From Euryarchaeota archaeon UBA258 (GTDB lineage: Archaea > Thermoplasmatota > Poseidoniia > Poseidoniales > Poseidoniaceae), in contig DAPR01000036.1 in assembly GCA_002502605.1 (NCBI GenBank), positions 1 through 9,063 on the forward strand: a stretch of DNA of 9,063 bases. The letters are read 5' to 3'. This document shows positions 7,267 to 9,063 of this stretch, piece after piece (positions within the stretch are counted from its first letter, which is position 1; every line of letters begins with the position of its first letter). The notes under the pieces were generated by a model. It saw nothing but the letters and a program-made list of their open reading frames with translations, was not told where the DNA came from and searched no databases. The position numbers and the translations under genes were made by a program.

Positions 7267-7473
7267 ATGGGATTCTGTATCAACTGCGGACAACAGCACC
7301 AAGACGGCATTCGCTTCTGCAGGTTTTGTGGAAATCAGCAACCTGGCGAACAACTTCTTCTTCGCCTTCGCCAAGAAGCAGAACAAATTCATTACATGCG
7401 TTTGCAAATGCAAGCAGCCCAACAGCAATACGCAGCAAACAACCAATTCCAACAACAACCGCCACGCTGGTGA
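7267..7473 (+). CDS. Small zinc-ribbon protein with Gln-rich tail
   Basis: This 68-residue protein begins with a zinc ribbon with two CxxC knuckles, C4/C7 (CINC) and C18/C21 (CRFC). The spacing and the Gly after each second Cys match the generic short zinc-ribbon family found at protein N-termini. Residues ~27-45 can form a charged amphipathic helix (LLLRLRQEAEQIHYMRLQM). The last ~22 residues are dominated by Gln, Asn and Ala and end in PPRW. No enzymatic motif is present, so a binding or adaptor role is likely. It has its own strong Shine-Dalgarno and ends 5 nt before the methyltransferase start, so the two are very probably co-transcribed. It lacks the hallmarks of Trm112, the known zinc-binding activator of METTL5-type enzymes. 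Its partner is unknown. Confidence 0.8.
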   Translation: MGFCINCGQQHQDGIRFCRFCGNQQPGEQLLLRLRQEAEQIHYMRLQMQAAQQQYAANNQFQQQPPRW

Positions 7474-7478
7474 GTTGA

Positions 7479-8141
7479 ATGCGGCCGAAGCATTTGGCTA
7501 TTGAATTGTCAAAGCTCAAGCCCCACCCTTGTCTGCGAGTCGAACTTGAGCAATACGCTACAGAGGGCGACCTTGCTGCTTACTGGATGCTCGGTGTGGA
7601 CCAAGTCGACGATGTGCAGGGCAAGCACATTGTCGACCTAGCTGCGGGCAACGGAATTCTCGGCCTTGCAACCCTTTTGCTTGGCGCTGAACATGTGACC
7701 CTGATCGAAGGCGATTCATCCGCACATGCCGTCGCAGAGGCCAACGCCTCGAAGATTGACAAGCGAGTCGCTGGTTCGGCGACAACGGTCCATGCGATGA
7801 TTGGACCTGAACAAATTGAAATCGAACAACCAATCGATTTGGTGATCATGAACCCTCCTTGGGGCGTACAAAGCGCAAGGGCGGATCGCCCACTGCTTGA
7901 ATTCGCATTCTCGTTGGGTGCAACAGCCGTTCATGTGCTTCATAGCGCCAAAGCACGCCATTTGATTGCAATGGCGAAGGAACACGGTTATGACGGCGAG
8001 GTGATGTTAGAAACAGAATTCAGATTACCACCCACCTATGCCCATCACAGCAAAGGCAAGGCCACAACTCCAATTCGATGCTGGCGATTTCACCGACCCG
8101 GTGATGCCAAATTAATCGAAGACGAAAATGAACAGGCCTGA
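7479..8141 (+). CDS. METTL5-like SAM-dependent RNA methyltransferase
   Basis: This 220-residue Rossmann-fold methyltransferase belongs with the archaeal/eukaryotic METTL5 family; human METTL5 makes N6-methyladenosine in 18S rRNA. Family traits in order are an N-terminal LSKLKPHPCLRVELEQYAT segment with EQY (24-26), motif I VDLAAGNGILGLA (52-64), an acidic motif II end LIEGD (75-79), and motif IV NPPW (125-128) followed by GVQSARADRPLLEFAF, where the family usually has NPPFGxQ...ADrpFL. NPP[FYW] is the signature of amino-group methylation on adenine, cytosine or glutamine. The target is probably 16S rRNA, by analogy. The ATG at 7479 is 5 nt after the zinc-ribbon stop, with a weak GGTGAG just before it. 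Csl4 follows after 100 nt on the same strand, which suggests a shared RNA-related unit. Confidence 0.82.
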   Translation: MRPKHLAIELSKLKPHPCLRVELEQYATEGDLAAYWMLGVDQVDDVQGKHIVDLAAGNGILGLATLLLGAEHVTLIEGDSSAHAVAEANASKIDKRVAGSATTVHAMIGPEQIEIEQPIDLVIMNPPWGVQSARADRPLLEFAFSLGATAVHVLHSAKARHLIAMAKEHGYDGEVMLETEFRLPPTYAHHSKGKATTPIRCWRFHRPGDAKLIEDENEQA

Positions 8142-8142
8142 A

Positions 8143-8156
8143 CCCTCGTATGAGGG
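8143..8156 (+). repeat. Small hairpin just after the methyltransferase stop
   Basis: CCCTC (8143-8147) pairs with GAGGG (8152-8156) across a GTAT loop. AA (8141-8142) can add two pairs with TT (8158-8159) if G8157 bulges. It begins right after the stop codon, and its 3' arm shares base 8156 with the next, longer hairpin. Confidence 0.5.
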
Positions 8157-8187
8157 GTTGAAAAGGGGACGGCCCACCCCTTCAACC
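8156..8187 (+). promoter_or_regulatory. Hairpin in the csl4 leader
   Basis: GGTTGA (8156-8161) pairs with TCAACC (8182-8187), and AGGGG (8164-8168) pairs with CCCCT (8177-8181). This gives 11 pairs with a two-base AA bulge (8162-8163) and an 8-nt loop, ACGGCCCA. No T tract follows, so it does not look like a U-tract terminator. It ends 54 nt before the preferred csl4 ATG. A role in processing, message stability or control of csl4 is possible. Confidence 0.5.
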
Positions 8188-8226
8188 ACGCGAAACAGCA
8201 TGCGACCTACCTCAGGCCATGTTTGC

Positions 8227-8232
8227 AAAGGA
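8227..8232 (+). promoter_or_regulatory. Shine-Dalgarno deciding the csl4 start
   Basis: AAAGGA ends 9 nt before the ATG at 8242. It favours that ATG over the in-frame ATGs at 8233 (too close) and 8200 (no purine-rich element before it). Confidence 0.5.
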
Positions 8233-8241
8233 ATGAATCAC

Positions 8242-9063
8242 ATGACGCCGAGCCTCGTCACCCCAGGAATGAATGTATCCAGCACCGCAGAATGCGAGGC
8301 TGGAGAAGGAACAATTGAAGTTGATGGCCGCATTGTGGCCACTGCAATTGGTGCGTTTTCCATCAACGATGGCATCGGTACGGTCACGGCTGCAAAGGCC
8401 GTTGTCACTCCTGAAATCGGCGATACTGTGCTTTGTGAAATTGTTAAACTCAACGAAAAGAACGGAGAGGCACAGGTCATCTGCATCGAAGGGAAGCCTG
8501 GAAGTGTGCTGCCCGAGTACCTCTACGGTCAATTCCATGTCACGAACATCGTGGATCGCTACATGCATCAAACTGCAGACGCTGTCCGACGTCGTGATGT
8601 GTGCAGAGCAGAAGTGAAGGAAACCTCACCTGTGCTCCGAATTTCATTCCGAGACAGAGATGACTGCGGTGTGCTCCATGCCATTTGCCCTCCATGTGGC
8701 GACACCTTGCTTCCACACCTCGATGGTGATTGGAACGTTCAATGCCCTTCATGTGGATTCCAATCCTACCGTGCCCTTGCCGACAACTACGGTGCTGGAT
8801 GGGCTGAACTCGAACAAGGTGCAAGCACCCTCAACAACGCTGGAAAGCGCTGGGGCGCTGCCGCTGAAGCCATGTTTGGCAAAGGACCAGCAGGTCGGGC
8901 TACATTCATTGCAGCTGATGTTCGCGAAGATGGACGAGAACGTACCTACTTCCGATTCGAAGGCGAAAGCGGCGGCAAAGGTCGACGCCCACGCAACGCA
9001 CCTGGTTGCCGATTGTTTGTTGGAGGACTACCCCGAGAAGTCGGCACTGAAGAACTCAGAGCG
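8242..9063 (+). CDS. csl4: Exosome RNA-binding subunit Csl4 with C-terminal RRM (3' truncated by window)
   Basis: 274 residues are visible before the window ends. Csl4 forms part of the cap of the archaeal exosome, binding RNA and recruiting factors for 3'-5' decay and tailing. Residues 1-55 start with SLVTPGM and match the Csl4 N-terminal domain. About 58-140 fits the S1 domain (GDTVLCEIVKLNEKNGEAQV ... VLRISFRD). A zinc ribbon follows with C149/C152 and C168/C171, where archaeal Csl4 usually ends. Here the chain continues through a Gly/Arg-rich region of about 84 residues (172-255), including YFRFEGESGGKGRRPR. It then enters RLFVGGLPREVGTEELRA (from 257), a textbook RNP2 strand plus first helix of an RRM. 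The start is the ATG at 8242; ATG 8200 would add 14 residues that do not resemble the family. The gene follows a METTL5-like methyltransferase gene, consistent with RNA-processing neighbourhoods in archaea. Confidence 0.85.
   Translation, partial: MTPSLVTPGMNVSSTAECEAGEGTIEVDGRIVATAIGAFSINDGIGTVTAAKAVVTPEIGDTVLCEIVKLNEKNGEAQVICIEGKPGSVLPEYLYGQFHVTNIVDRYMHQTADAVRRRDVCRAEVKETSPVLRISFRDRDDCGVLHAICPPCGDTLLPHLDGDWNVQCPSCGFQSYRALADNYGAGWAELEQGASTLNNAGKRWGAAAEAMFGKGPAGRATFIAADVREDGRERTYFRFEGESGGKGRRPRNAPGCRLFVGGLPREVGTEELRA

Noticed and set aside
7139..7504. A 121-codon frame overlapping the zinc-ribbon gene.
   Set aside because: The competing 68-residue frame has a strong Shine-Dalgarno and two CxxC knuckles. 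This one is low-complexity Asn/Thr/Lys and overlaps both neighbours.

Overview
The window looks like a piece of a compact archaeal genome of roughly 50% GC. It most resembles a marine euryarchaeon of the Marine Group II / Poseidoniales kind, but that placement is an inference from gene content and not a computed assignment. The main archaeal marks are an exosome subunit Csl4 and a METTL5-like rRNA-type methyltransferase beside it. No rRNA, tRNA, CRISPR, insertion sequence or phage gene was seen.

Layout. (a) 1-88: tail of an upstream protein that overlaps the next start codon by 4 nt (ATGA). (b) 85-1179: bifunctional phosphoglucose/phosphomannose isomerase. (c) 1180-1818, minus strand: an M23 (LytM-type) metallopeptidase domain protein with no visible signal peptide, whose stop codon abuts that of the isomerase. 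(d) 1865-4186: a large multi-spanning membrane protein with a GT-C glycosyltransferase look and a long soluble C-terminal part. (e) 4236-4973: a soluble GT2 enzyme of the polyprenyl-phosphate hexose synthase type. (f) 5009-6079: aspartate-semialdehyde dehydrogenase. (g) 6120-7220: an unrecognised protein with two conserved-looking ends joined by a Pro/Ala/Glu-rich linker. (h) 7267-7473: a 68-residue zinc-ribbon protein with a Gln-rich tail. (i) 7479-8141: METTL5-like methyltransferase. (j) 8142-8241: a leader with two hairpins. (k) 8242-end: Csl4, cut by the window edge just as an RRM domain begins.

How they fit together. The isomerase, the GT2 enzyme and the GT-C membrane protein form a plausible glycan set: hexose-phosphate interconversion, loading of a sugar onto a lipid carrier, and transfer at the outer face of the membrane. 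The zinc-ribbon, methyltransferase and Csl4 genes form an RNA modification/decay set. Asd is a housekeeping amino-acid gene between them. The most unusual item is the Csl4 with a C-terminal RRM, because RRM domains are uncommon in archaea and archaeal Csl4 normally ends after its zinc ribbon.
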